DNA of 64,000 bases from Hypholoma sublateritium FD-334 SS-4 (taxonomy: Eukaryota > Basidiomycota > Agaricomycetes > Agaricales > Strophariaceae), in assembly GCA_000827495.1 (NCBI GenBank), contig KN817542.1, positions 351,446-415,445 of the forward strand, written 5' to 3'. The notes under the pieces are model-generated. The model saw only the letters and a program-made list of their open reading frames with translations, made no database searches and was not told the origin of the DNA. Position 1 is the stretch's first letter; each line of letters starts with the position of its first letter. The translations under genes were made by a program, and so were the position numbers. Positions 47,265-58,388 of this stretch are shown one piece after another.

Positions 47265-47788
47265 GGACTTGTTGAAAGAGTCCCCACCGCGGTGACTGTT
47301 CACTAATGAGTCCTGAAAGTTGATTCTTGAATCGGACTCTTCATTGTATTTCAATTTTCATAATGTCGTTTTCATGCCATCATCTTGAACTTGAAGCTTG
47401 GAGTTGATAGTGACTCCTGTTCAGTCACGTCAGTGTTCGGTGGTCACTGACTCACTGGACAGTGGAGACCTGATTCCGGACTCGTTCGGAATCGTTGTGA
47501 GTGTACTGAAAATTAAAATTAGTAAGTTAGAATAGACCAGCCGACAGCGGCTCCTGGAACCTGAAGGCTGAGAAAAGACACCTGCTTGAGTTCTTAGCCC
47601 CCATATAATTATTTTGGAAGTCGACATTATGCAGTAGTGCGATCTAGAATCAAGAATGAATGACATTGCCACGGGTGTCGGGCTGCGCAGGTTCTAGTGG
47701 CCCTATACTTAGTCCACTGACCAACGCGATACCTCACCCTACCTCACCCTGATCACCAGCCAGATACGGCCCACATATCCGGCGCGCC
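47265..47788. other. Intergenic region after tRNA-Lys
   Basis: No gene recognised. Several short repeats of GACTC/GAGTC type occur (47275-47490). Confidence 0.45.
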
Positions 47789-49439
47789 TCACCCATCGAC
47801 GTGCATCGGCTCTTCCTCTTCTTCCTCCTCCTCTTCCTCTTCTTCTTCCGGCTCGTCCGGTGAGTTAACCGCCGCGTACGCGTGCATGCTGAATGCGACG
47901 CCATCGTCAGCTGCAAGTGGCGTACGCGCGAACGCCTCTGGGGCGTGCTCCTCATCGCGGGGTGGCGGCGCAAAGGGCACCTACCAAACACGTTCGCGGC
48001 GCCAAATATAGCACGCAGGGGAAGGAGAGGCGCAAAGTCAACATCGCCGCGTCTATTTTGAATTGGTTCAGCAGTACACGTACCTCTGACTGGCGCGGCG
48101 CGGCGAGCCGCGGGCTGCGCCCATTCGCAAGCACATTTGGGGTGCGCCTATCTTGCGCGGCGGCGGCGGCCCCGTTGACGCGCGGGCTCCGCAGCGGGAG
48201 GTCCTCCGTGTCCATGCCCGCGCCTATCGCGGTCGGCGTGTCCGTCCGACGGGGCGTCCTTCCGCCGGCGTCGCCGCTGCTCACGGACACGTCCTCGGGC
48301 GCGAGCGGGATGCCCGCCGCCGAGTGCGCGGAGCTGTGCCTGTCCCCGCGCCTGCGCGAGCGAGAGGACGAGGCGTTTGACAGCCGCCGCGAGGCACTGC
48401 CTCTTCCCGGGGCGCCGTTGCCTAGCGCAGTGCCGTTGCTGCTTGCTGATGAGGGCGGGGGCATCGACATGGAGGGTGACGGCAGGAGAGGATGTGGAGG
48501 TATAGTTGACATCGCTGACCCCGGTGGGCCCGACATAGATGACGAAGAAGATAGAGGAGGGGCCATAGAGCCCGGGGGAGGCATTGAGGAAGAGTACTGA
48601 GTTGGAGGATGTTGCGGCAGTGCTTGGGGATATTGCTCTGAAAAGCGCTGTTGTGAAGGCGCTTGGTTCAGCATTGGTGGCGGGGGGAAAGGCGCAGAAA
48701 GAGGAGGTGGTGATGTCGGTGCGGGTCCAGGAAAATATCGCTGGTACAAAGACGAATCGGCCAGATACATGGCATCAAGGAGAAGACTACCAATTAATTT
48801 ATGTTAGCATAGGTTCAAGATGACTTTGAGGATATATGCGGACTCATTTTCAGCCTGCAGCTTCTTCATTTTGGCATTCAAAGTGTCCAGATCGCGCTGC
48901 TGCGTTTCGTGAGACTAGAGCATAGACATCGCAGGAGTGGCACAGGGAGAAGGGACGAGTCACTTAAGATAACATTCAACGAGTGGTTTGGACATCCACT
49001 TACAGCAGTCACTTTATCGTATCGCTCGCGCATTCGTTGGAATCTACAAGACATATCTGTTAGCGTATATACTTCATCCAGAAAAAACATAGTGGGTGAT
49101 ATCATTTCGTAAGGAAGGTGCGCTTACTTATCCTTGAAAGAGGTGGTTTTCTCTGAATGCGACTGAAAAAACAGTTGATTCAGGCACCGATGACAAGGGA
49201 TTTGGAGAACATACCTTCGCCGCCCGCTCCCTCTCAAGCTCTCTCATTTCTCTGTCCTTTTCTCGCGCCCTTTCCCGCACAATCTCACGCTCCCTCTCCC
49301 TCTCCCGCTCCCGTTCCTCCTCACGCTCCCGTTTCTTCTGCTCGCCGCGGGCGGTCCGCACGCTTTGTGGCGGGGGCAGGCTGATGGTCAGCGTGGTCTC
49401 CATGGAATGTCCGGGCGCGGAATGGAATTTGGCGATCAT
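47789..49439 (-). CDS. Coiled-coil and Pro-rich protein with acidic tail
   Basis: Exons 49439-49215, 49162-49128, 49043-49004, 48914-48844, 48786-48084 and 47980-47789 give 421 aa. The N-terminal part has a long Arg/Glu-rich helix (about residues 32-75) continued by QRMRERYDKVTA and NAKMKKLQAENE, a likely coiled coil. A Pro/Ser-rich low-complexity middle follows (YFPGPAPTSPPPLSAPFPP onward), with basic patches such as SRSRRRGDRHSS, and the C-terminus ends in a run of 13 Glu and PMHVDG. All junctions are in phase. I do not recognise the family. The composition suggests a nuclear or cytoskeletal scaffold, but that is only inference. Confidence 0.7.
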
Positions 49440-50849
49440 TCTGGCGTGAGTGTTGTTGAGTGAGGCTCCTAATTGTTGCGAAGGTCCCGATTTACAAATT
49501 ACAGCGTTTGAATGGGAGGTGATGACACTGTCCAATTGGGGCTATTCGCATATGTGTAGACAGAGTACCAGTTTGGGGCTGTGGGCTGCTGTACGGCGTC
49601 GTCTTTGTGCTGGATGGGTGCTCCGCGTGGCGGTGAACGAAAAAAGCCCAGTCTGTTGTTGATGGTGATACGTAGTCGACCCGCACTGGTGGCGTCACGG
49701 TCGAATGTTTACGTTGAATGTCATGAACGAACGTCGAGTTTGCATCCGCTCACGTGCGCCTTTGATCTGGAGGAGTAGTCGAATTAATCAAGCCTCGGTA
49801 TAATTGCTTCCTACTCGCCACCACTGTACTACTTATTTAGCAACATAAGGGAAGGTCTTGGGAAGGGCGAGTTTTTCAACGAGTCATTTCTCATGAAATC
49901 ATTTGTTCTAATCCGCATCTAAAATTGTACTAGGTTTATGTAAACTTCTATGACCTCTTCAAGCACAGTTTTGTAACACACGGTCTGCCTTTGCCATTTG
50001 ACAAACGCCCTTGCAGCCTCAAAGACTCTGTTTGTCTTTCGGTGCGCCGGGAAAAGGGCGATTATACTTCGCCTAAACTTGTCCTAAAAACATTGCGCTG
50101 GGGATTCCATGATGTAATCGAGAGATACAAATATACATGTTCTCCCCCCTGGTTCTTGCGTGTCAGCTACATGTTTTCGACAAGCGGAACAAGAATATCT
50201 TACTCAGGAGAAGTTCGTCAATCTGCTTGTTATGCCATTCCTCAGCTGACATTACGATGCGTTCGTGATTTGTGAATCACTCTGATCAGCTACTCGGCAT
50301 TGGATATAACTTCGATATCGGTATTCAGTCGGTATCGATGGATTAAAATCACCCTTGCATACCAGCCATATAGCAGGTGAGTAACAAGGGTGCCTCTCGA
50401 CTTTGCTTGGAGACTCGGAATCGGCGCGTGCTGATAACCGGGCGCTTAACCAAATCTGCCCTATTTTTACACTCCGCGGTGGACATGCCCTTCCTCCCTC
50501 CCAACCCAGCCCAAGCCTCTACGCAATATACATGATTTTTCTGAAAACAGTAATGCCTAGTTTTATTTTCAATCAAGGAAATTGGTGAAGATGTTAAGTA
50601 CAACTAAGTACTTAGCGCTCAGACGAGAGTCGTATCAAACTCCGACATGAACTCCGTGAGGCAGTGCAGTCGCATCCACGACCCACCTTTCGGCCAGAAC
50701 CACCACCAAGCTTTCGGACGACGGGCTGTCTTTTCCGGACACATGATACCCATGTCAATCTCACATCCCTGGGCTCTATAGCCTTATCTAGGGGCACGAA
50801 CGCGTCATTTCTTATCCTCTCCCATCGCATTCCCAGCTCACCACCATCG
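49440..50849. other. Intergenic region, 1.4 kb
   Basis: This lies between two divergent starts. Frames at 49991-50275 (+) and 50349-50603 (-) have no family resemblance and no splice partners. No strong promoter element was identified. Confidence 0.45.
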
Positions 50850-52302
50850 ATGGACGTCGAACAAGCACGATCCCACTTCCCCGCGCTCGCCAGTGGCTTC
50901 GTCTTCGCGGACAACGCGGGCGGCTCGCAGGCCGCGCGCGGCGTCGTCGACCGCATCAGTGACTACCTCCTGAACACGAACGTGCAGCTCGGCGCGGACT
51001 ACTCCGTCTCTGTGCAAAGCACGACGCGCGTGCTCGCAGACGGGCCGCGCGCGGCTGCCGCGCTATTCAACGCGCGATCGCCGGACGAGATTGTGTTCGG
51101 GAGCAGCTCGACGCTCAACCTCGAGAACCTCGCGCGCGGGCTCGAACCGGGCATCCAGGCCGGCGATGAGTTCATCATCACCGGCGAGCACGAAGGTACG
51201 TAGCACATAGCACATATACGCTGCGGGCCGCGGGCCGGTGGCATTGACGCGATCGCAGCTGATGCCACCGCACAGCGAACACGGGCCCGTGGAAGAAGCT
51301 CGCTGCGCGCCGCGGCGCCGTCGTACACGTGTGGCGCCCACGCGCGACGGTGCCCGGGAACCCGTACTCCGTGAAGCTGCAGCTCGCGGACCTGCTCCCG
51401 CTCGTCTCCGCACGCACGCGCATCGTCGCGATCACCGCGTGCTCGAACATCCTCGGGTCGATCGTGCCCGTGAAGGAGGTCGTCGCCGCTGTGCGCGCGG
51501 AAGCGGCGGCGAAGGGCGCGCCGAAGGTCGAGGTGTCTGTCGACTGCGTCGCGTACGCACCGCACCGACTTATTGACGTGCAAGACTGGGATGTCGACTT
51601 CGCGGTGTTCGCGTTCTACAAGGTCCGCGCAGGCACTACTCAGGCTTGTCCGAGTCGCTCACGCTGAGACTAGGTATACGGTCCGCACATCTCCGGACTC
51701 TACGTTCGCGCCAGCGTGCTAGAGCACTCCGTCACCCCAATCGTGCACCACTTCCTCCAGGTCGACAAGATCGCGTACAAGCTGCAGCCGGGCGGGCCGG
51801 GATACGAGATCGTCTACGGGAGCACAGGCGTCCTACCTTATCTTCTGTCGCTGACGCCCGCGAACAGCCTGCAAGCGAGCTTCGCCGCGATCGCGGCGCA
51901 CGAGCAGACCTTGCTTGCGCCGCTCATAGCATTCCTCACGGACCCTGTGCAGCGCGCGCGCGGCGTGCGCGTCGTGGGCGAGGAGACGGTCAACCTCGAG
52001 CGCGTTCCGACCGTCAGCTTCGTCGTCGTCGGGGAACGTGCGATCCGGAGCCCGGACGTTGTCGCGTTCTTCGACAAAAAGGGTGGCGTGAGTGATCTCT
52101 TGGTCCACGCATGACCTGCTTTGCTGACGCTTGCTCTCAGATCGGTATCCGCTACGGCCATTTCTACGCTTACACACTGGTGGATGAATTGTTGCCCAAG
52201 ATCAGTATCGACGATGGAGTGGTGCGCATCTCCCTGGTTCACTACAACACAGTCGAGGAGGTGCAGAAGATCATCGACATACTCAAAGAGGCGTTGCAAT
52301 GA
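50850..52302 (+). CDS. Class V (PLP) aminotransferase / cysteine desulfurase-like
   Basis: Exons 50850-51195, 51276-51622, 51674-52087 and 52141-52302 give 422 aa. The start (MDVEQARSHFPAL, FADNAGGSQA) and FGSSSTLNLENLA fit the fold-type I class V family related to CsdA/SufS and kynureninase. SVDCVAYAPHRLIDVQDWDVDF carries the PLP-binding Asp and His region, and AFYK/VYGPH has the Schiff-base Lys (about residue 231) at the end of exon 2. The C-terminal GIRYGHFYAYTL and VRISLVHYNTVEEV match the small domain (R.S..HYNT). Substrate unknown; no nearby pathway genes. GC content is high, with rich CpG. The ATG is preceded by CCACCATCG. Confidence 0.87.
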
Positions 52303-52583
52303 AAGACTGATGCTATTCAAAAGCCAAGGTGTAGGGCAATGACAATGTACAAATTAACAAACAAATGGGTACGAAAGCTATCTTATAAGGTCCCAAGTAC
52401 TAATGTCCCTGGTAAGTCCGATGTTAGGCCTGATTAAACAGGAGATATGCTACAATAAGAGCGTGTGGATAGCAAGGTCCGATGATTGTCTGGTGTTACA
52501 TGTGTGGCTAAGAAGCTCGGTCCTTTTGCGGGTACATTGTGTGGAGTGTCCAGGGCATATACATATCATTGTCCAATTAGAAA

Positions 52584-53152
52584 TTAGAAGAGGCTGGCGG
52601 GGCCCGTGATGGTAAACGTGGGGGAGAAGTTCCCTGAGTCGCCGAACACTAACGGCACACAGTCAATCTACAGCATATCATATCCGATCGCAATCGCGAC
52701 TTACGAACGAGCTGGTAATCGGTGCCGTTCTGTACCCAGGGGACAGTGACAGTGATCCGGCCCAACAAGATGTTGAACTCGGAGGCAAGGATGACTGTAA
52801 GCATTCGGATTAGTAACTGCGCAAGGCAAGAAGGACTCGGAGCATTGGCACATACCGGGTGTTGTGAGGCCTGCCTTCCTCAGCATGATTTGGCCGATCC
52901 CGTTGGTGATGTTCACAGGGTGATTGGCCGTGTCCCTGTTCCGATAACTCAATCAATCGCCATCGGCGCGGGCAGAGGCAAATCCACGCACCATGTAACG
53001 TTGTGGTGTTCACCGACTTTCCAGACGGTGCCTGCATGCGGGTATGTCACCGGCGGCGCATACACATCGCGGGCTTCGATGGTGGGGCGTGCAAGTGCAC
53101 TGGCGGAGAGGAGGAGGGTGGCGGCGATAGTCGTGAGGCTCGTGAACTTCAT
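52584..53152 (-). CDS. Kre9/Knh1-like secreted protein
   Basis: Exons 53152-52992, 52935-52856, 52794-52705 and 52648-52584 give 131 aa. Residues 1-21 are a signal peptide (MKFTSLTTIAATLLLSASALA). VTYPHAGTVWKVGEHHNVTW, then GQIMLRKAG, VTVPWVQNGTDYQLV and LFGDSGNFSPTFTI, follow the domain of the Ser/Thr-rich GPI-anchored family related to Kre9/Knh1, linked to cell-wall glucan assembly. There is no Ser/Thr-rich tail or GPI signal, so it should be a small soluble secreted form, common in basidiomycetes. N-glycosylation sites NVT, NIT and NGT are visible. A TATA-like element lies about 90 bp upstream. Confidence 0.85.
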
Positions 53153-53236
53153 TGTGGGTAATGTGAGATCGTGAAGTAGTCGTGAAAGGTGATGAGTGGG
53201 TTTGGGAATGGGTCTCGATTCTCCTATCGTGCAGTC

Positions 53237-53245
53237 TTATATATG
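53237..53245 (-). promoter_or_regulatory. TATA box of the Kre9/Knh1-like gene
   Basis: On the minus strand GCATATATAAGA is centred about 90 bp before the ATG at 53152. Confidence 0.5.
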
Positions 53246-53548
53246 CATCAGCGGACCCTACGTACATGCGTGGTATGTCGGAGCACTATCGAGGTCCGGG
53301 CCCCGAATAGCGTCACAGTCGGATGGCGAGCATCCCGGGCCAGCTTCGCGGTCTCGGCCCTCCGTATTGATCTGCGTTTGCACCGCCGCTGCGGCCACTC
53401 CTGGCCGTGCAAATTAAAAAATGAGGAACGCGGACGACCGCTTTTCTACATCTCTGAGGAATCAGTGCCGGATTTGTGGACCAACCACATGCACACTCTG
53501 GGAGGGTAGAACCTTCGGGAAGACCGAGGCGTCAGAGATAGAGTGTAT

Positions 53549-53960
53549 AATTAGAAACTAGTGTATAATTAGAACAGCAGGCATACGCGGCGCGCGGGCT
53601 CCTCTGCAGGATAATGCAGGATCCGCCGCAGAAGATGCAGAGGGTCGGCGCCGACACCACTGCTTCTGGGAATGCCAAAGCATTTAATCCGTCTGTCTGT
53701 TATACGTTGGTCAGTATTTCTCAAATGGACTTAACTTGGAGAACCGCGATACGAAGTTTCAATTGCACAAATTGGCACAGATCTTTGTCGAATAATTACA
53801 GGGAAAAGCTCGGCTAGGATGTCAATTTTACTAGTAAATTGTCAATTCTTTCTGGATAACTCCAAAGACCAGCATCCGAGTAATTTCGGTTTGACTGTGA
53901 AATAACGATGACAAAGTCATCCCGAGAAATTCGGAGAGCTACATTTGAGATTGAAGTGTG
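53549..53960 (+). repeat. Diverged direct repeat, copy A
   Basis: This matches copy B (54108-54560) in a chain of blocks in the same order: GTATAATTAGAA, GCGCCGACACCA, CTTCTGGGAATGC, TCGTCTGTC-like, CAATTGCA and GAAATT(T)TCGGAGAGCT followed by TTTGAGATTG. Confidence 0.65.
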
Positions 53961-54107
53961 TCATTATCGAGTTTAAGTAGCAGTGATTTGACGACGGAAC
54001 CAATGTCTCTCGCATTAAATCCCCTGGAGCATTATAGCATGGTCACTGAGTGGCGCAGAAAATCGGCGCTTTGAACTGAAGGACTGTTATACAATTTCGA
54101 AACGAAG

Positions 54108-54560
54108 GTATAATTAGAATAACGGCATCGTATGTACGACGCGTCAGATGGCTAATTGTAGCGGCAGTCTGCTCCTGTGGATCCGCTACTGCGGCGTGCG
54201 AGGTTCCCGGAGAGCAGAGAACGCAAATTTTGAGCGCCGACACCAGCTTCTACTTCTGGGAATGCTGGACTATCGGACTCGTCTGTCAGCACTAAGTACT
54301 CGACTCGTGAGCGTAAGTATTAAAGCTTGAAATCCCGGTGACACGACTTCCCAATTGCAATAAGTAGATCGTCGTAGAGCGATGGTTAGGGTGCCATAAA
54401 TCTGGCCAGAATGTAAGTGGTACCTGCCTTTATTATTATTGACAATTACCAGGCCTATCTGGCCCGTCGCTGAGACCGGTATTCCATTGTAATTTGTATG
54501 CAGGCGAAGATGGTCGCCCCGAAATTTTCGGAGAGCTATAATCCGGGTTTGAGATTGGCT
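54108..54560 (+). repeat. Diverged direct repeat, copy B
   Basis: Second copy of the block chain described for 53549-53960. No coding frame is shared, so it looks like an old non-coding duplication or mobile-element relic. Confidence 0.65.
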
Positions 54561-55547
54561 ATTTGTATTTAGTAATAATCTTTCCATATGTTGAACCTGT
54601 GCCCGATTCTATTTTTAGCACAGATGTGTTGCAATTGCACTGCCTCGTCGGTAAACACTCAGTCACTCAGCGCCTGAAAACCCTAGGACCTACATAGCCT
54701 TTGAATATATATGTATATGGAAGTTTACTCAACTATGAGTGTCCCATAATATGAACTGCCTCATGCAGTGTATATTTCGCTCTGGATGGCTTTAAATGGC
54801 GCAATTTTGTTGCTTCACCGCTCTCAGGCTACAACAACGAGTCTACATGTATAGGCTGTACAAAGTCGTGTTGACGTCTCTTGGTACAGCTAAGCTAGTC
54901 TCCAGCATCTCATATGAAGCTTTGAAGTCAGAACAATGACATTACCGGTGCAAAATATAAGGGTCAAATTCAAAATTACCCCGACTGGCATTATCTTCTC
55001 GTGACTAACACTATAATACCATGAGCAGTACTACTAAGTACTAAAGCACATTGGTTGGTTGAATTGCTATTGTGTAATTCTGGGTATTACTTCGACCACT
55101 TTTAGCATAAGTGACAACGATCGAGTAAATATCCGCTACACCTCCTAAAATACATGGCCATGGGCGACGAAAGAAATTCCAAATAACTGAAGCATTGCCG
55201 GACAGCCCCTCTGGCTTCCTAATATCTATGTTACTGGGTGCGAGAACAGGATTCTGTATCTCGAGTGAAATACAGGGCATGAGGCTCAAATCAATACATC
55301 GGTTCCCCTGCAGTATGTAAGTTGAGGTTGAGCGGGCGCCTACTCAATACCTAACGTTAACAAATGCTACACACCAAGTGAACTGCCTAATTGAACATCA
55401 GGTACCTGTCCAATACTTGTCACACGCCCCTTTACGCGGAATGATTCCCAAAAAAAAGCAAGTAAGCATGCCATTGTAACAAGTGGTGTGTATACCAGTG
55501 TGCACAGCACGTCTTGGGTAGCGTCCAGCCTGGCTACAGTTGCCGCG
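54561..55547. other. Intergenic region
   Basis: About 1 kb with no supported gene. It contains part of the promoter of the following gene. Confidence 0.45.
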
Positions 55548-55555
55548 TATAAAAG
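55548..55555 (+). promoter_or_regulatory. TATA box of the 2-deoxyribosyltransferase-like gene
   Basis: TATAAAAG lies 72 bp before the ATG at 55620, a canonical match. Confidence 0.7.
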
Positions 55556-55619
55556 ACGGCACAACTCCTCGCTTCAAGATAACACTCTTCGAAGCCCTCA
55601 CCGCCTATATACAACCACA

Positions 55620-56108
55620 ATGTCTTCCTCCCCAAGCACTTCCCCCGCGCGCGTCATCCTCGCCCCTGACCGCACTACGCAGATTACCGGAAAGTCCATC
55701 TTCCTCGCCGGGAGTATCGACATGGGCGCAGCTATCGACTGGCAAGCCGCCACAATATCAGCGCTTGCGGACCGGCCCATCACCATCCTCAGCCCGCGAC
55801 GCGCGCACTGGGACGCGTCGTGGCCACAGGACGTCGCATTCGCCCCGTTCCGCGAGCAGGTCGAGTGGGAGCTTGACATGCTCGACCGCGCGGACGTGAT
55901 CATGCTCTTCTTCGCGGGCGGGTCCAAGTCACCGATCAGCCTCTTGGAGCTTGGGCTGTACGCGGGCTCGAAGCGTGTCGTCGTTGGCTGCCCCGCGGAC
56001 TTTTACCGACGCGGGAATGTCCAGATTGTCTGCGAGCGCTTTGGAGTAGAGATGGTGGAAAGCTTCGAGGAGCTGCTGAAAGCGGCAGAGCATAGGCTAG
56101 AGGCATAG
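55620..56108 (+). CDS. Nucleoside 2-deoxyribosyltransferase-like protein
   Basis: A single exon of 162 aa, unusual in this intron-rich window. KSIFLAGSIDMGAAIDWQ, PITILSPRR, FREQVEWELDMLDRADVIM and SPISLLELGLYA follow the nucleoside 2-deoxyribosyltransferase-like fold (Pfam Nuc_deoxyri_tr2); the Glu of SLLELG matches the catalytic Glu position and the Asp of the D.ADV segment a substrate contact. Such proteins act on N-glycosidic bonds of nucleosides; the true substrate is unknown. The start is the first ATG after a TATA box. Lack of introns and a bacterial-like family could reflect transfer, but small intronless copies are common in Agaricomycetes. Confidence 0.8.
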   Translation: MSSSPSTSPARVILAPDRTTQITGKSIFLAGSIDMGAAIDWQAATISALADRPITILSPRRAHWDASWPQDVAFAPFREQVEWELDMLDRADVIMLFFAGGSKSPISLLELGLYAGSKRVVVGCPADFYRRGNVQIVCERFGVEMVESFEELLKAAEHRLEA

Positions 56109-56624
56109 ATGGGAAATTGGAGCGTATGTCCACGACTGCATGGCAGTCGACACCTTTATTGACGAAGCATTACCTAGGCGCCTTGGATTTGGAAAGATAT
56201 ACCCTATTTATGTACGAATATATAAGCGTCGCTCACTTACCAAATATCCCTGAAAGTGTGCGGGATATTAGTCATTCCCTATATTCCATAGATTAGCGTA
56301 CTCTGTATTTACAATCACCCGCGTCGTACAGTCTGACAGATGCGGTAAATACATCACCTCTGCATGTTTTTGCCATGTTCACGCGTTCCCCAGAGAGGTG
56401 GACTAACGGATGTACATAAGCTGGAATCTTTTGAGTCCAACATAGACTGTTCAAGAGGGTCCAGTTCCATATGGCGCGCCTTATTTGCAAAGCAATGCCG
56501 CCGAGGTTACAGGATTGATATTGACCTGAAGAGATGACTTCCACCATGAGTAGAACCAAATATAGATGTTCGATATATGCGCACACCATCCCGAAAATAC
56601 GAAGTCTGTTCCCATCGCAGGATA
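56109..56624. other. Intergenic region between convergent genes
   Basis: 3' flanks of the deoxyribosyltransferase-like (+) and TGS1 (-) genes; nothing else recognised. Confidence 0.5.
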
Positions 56625-57812
56625 TTAGAATAAGCCTTCCTGCCCCGATACCAAACCACCAAAGTAGCAGGTCAAGGCCTTCAGTTTGTTTCCCATCCAC
56701 TCCTCTTCCACTTCGACTTTTTCCGTTATCCTCGGTGATGTCTCCGAAGTTGCCACATCCTCATCGGTTAAGAGGGCGCCTATTTCATCGAGGCGCGTGT
56801 TTCGCGGAACGTAATACGCAACGTTTTTGGTGATTCTACGGGTGATGTTGAATAGCTGGGCACCATGGACCGGCTGTATTGAAGAAAGCGAATAAGAAGG
56901 ATGTTCGTCGGGGGTTGGCGTGTCCGGTGTGAGTGATATGGTATTTTGACCTGTAAGGTCATCTACTGAGCCCGAGAGATAGGAAGGACCACCCCAGGGC
57001 GGACTCAAGAAGACAACGTCGATTCTCCGCGTAGCTGGAGTGTTTTGAGTCGTCGAAGAATTTGGCAATGATGAGTAGGATTTCGCAAAAGAGAGATAAT
57101 CTCCGAGGATAAATTCGATCCGGTCGGCGACGCCATATATCTGTGCATTGTGTCTGGCTAGAGCTAATCGCGTCGGGGAGGTATCCAGGGCTATCACTAC
57201 TCCGTGTTCAGGAATATAAGAGACACATGTTTGAGTTGGAATATATTGTGACGCACCTCGTTGACATGTTTTCGCGAATGCAATAGCATTTCCGCCCACC
57301 CCACAGAATGCGTCCAAGATGGTATCGCAACGACACCGCTCCGCAATTTGGTTGGCAAGAAGTTCTGGAGTCACGCTATACCACCCTTCTTCGTCAAGAA
57401 GACAGCCAGGCGACTCTGAGTATAACGAGAAGAATCGGTAGCGCTGCGAGAAATCTAGGCAGGGAAATGAACGAGACACAGAAAGAAATTGGGAGGTGAA
57501 AATACATTTGTGGAGATGTTCTGGAACCTGTGAGATATCAGTGTAGTGTTGAGCGAGTCCACCAGCTTCATACTTCTTGACCCATGTAGCTTTCGGGGAT
57601 TGCTTTTCCTCCTCAAGCACGAGACCATCGTTCCCTTTCCGTCGTTTTGAATGGACGTCCCCGTCTCCGTGATCAAGGCAGTGCCTCCCAAGCTCGGGGG
57701 TCGCTTTTGATGAAGCATTTGGCGCATCGGAACTGGCAGAATCGGATTTCATCGACTCAAACACGAACCTTGATACACCTGAAAGTCCACCTTTCCGCTT
57801 TGCCTTCCCCAT
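56625..57812 (-). CDS. TGS1: Trimethylguanosine synthase
   Basis: Exons 57812-57506, 57454-57257 and 57199-56625 give 359 aa. The N-terminus is basic (MGKAKRKGG) and disordered. The methyltransferase part has HKYFSQRYRFFSLY, EEGWYSVTPE, ILDAFCGVGGNAIAFAK (SAM-binding), VVIALDTSPTRLALARHNA and VVFLSPPWGGPSYLS, the hallmark active-site motif of TGS1. It adds two methyl groups to the m7G cap of snRNAs and snoRNAs. The first intron restores the conserved KYFSQRYR stretch. The second (57200-57256, 57 bp) is stop-free and in frame; removing it joins QR to VVIALD as in relatives. An upstream in-frame extension exists but the MGKAKRKGG start fits better. Confidence 0.92.
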   Translation of the reverse strand: MGKAKRKGGLSGVSRFVFESMKSDSASSDAPNASSKATPELGRHCLDHGDGDVHSKRRKGNDGLVLEEEKQSPKATWVKKYEAGGLAQHYTDISQVPEHLHKCIFTSQFLSVSRSFPCLDFSQRYRFFSLYSESPGCLLDEEGWYSVTPELLANQIAERCRCDTILDAFCGVGGNAIAFAKTCQRGASQYIPTQTCVSYIPEHGVVIALDTSPTRLALARHNAQIYGVADRIEFILGDYLSFAKSYSSLPNSSTTQNTPATRRIDVVFLSPPWGGPSYLSGSVDDLTGQNTISLTPDTPTPDEHPSYSLSSIQPVHGAQLFNITRRITKNVAYYVPRNTRLDEIGALLTDEDVATSETSPRITEKVEVEEEWMGNKLKALTCYFGGLVSGQEGLF

Positions 57813-58388
57813 TATGAATGTAATTTCTTTGTTTTCTATGAGAGAAAAGTCTAACAAAGCGCCGTCTGCTTTTCTGGGAGGTATCAAAGAGTTAGAAACG
57901 CCGATTTCAATGATACTGGTGCCCGCGGAAGCGAGAACGTTGGAACTTGGCGAAAGTCGTTGACAAGATGTTGATGTCAGGCAATGTAAAGAATTCAAAC
58001 TAAAGGTGGCCGTGGCTGTGCCCATCTCACGCGATTTCCACGTGGGCTCAGCAGAGAGATAAGATAAAAAAATGAATCTATAATTGGTCCAAACGACTTC
58101 TCAAAGAAAATGCGTAGCACTAAGAGCTTGGGCATGTTTATGTCTTGATGTGTTACAGGAGCTTTGTGTACATTCTGGATGTCGTTCGGAAATTTACAGT
58201 CCAAGTATAACCCAAGTATCATATTCTAAACCGTGGGGATCGAAGTTGTTCGACTGGCGGCGGAGTCGCGACTGCATCCGTAATGTTCCATGAGTACTTT
58301 GTTATCATCTTACTGACGTAGAGATAAATAAGGGACGGCCGCAGGGTATATGAAGGTGTATGTGAAAAGATTCCTGAAGCACGGAGTT
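57813..58388. other. Intergenic region
   Basis: This lies between the TGS1 start and the monooxygenase stop. The minus-strand frame upstream of TGS1 stays open to 58025 but is probably 5' leader. No other gene seen. Confidence 0.45.
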
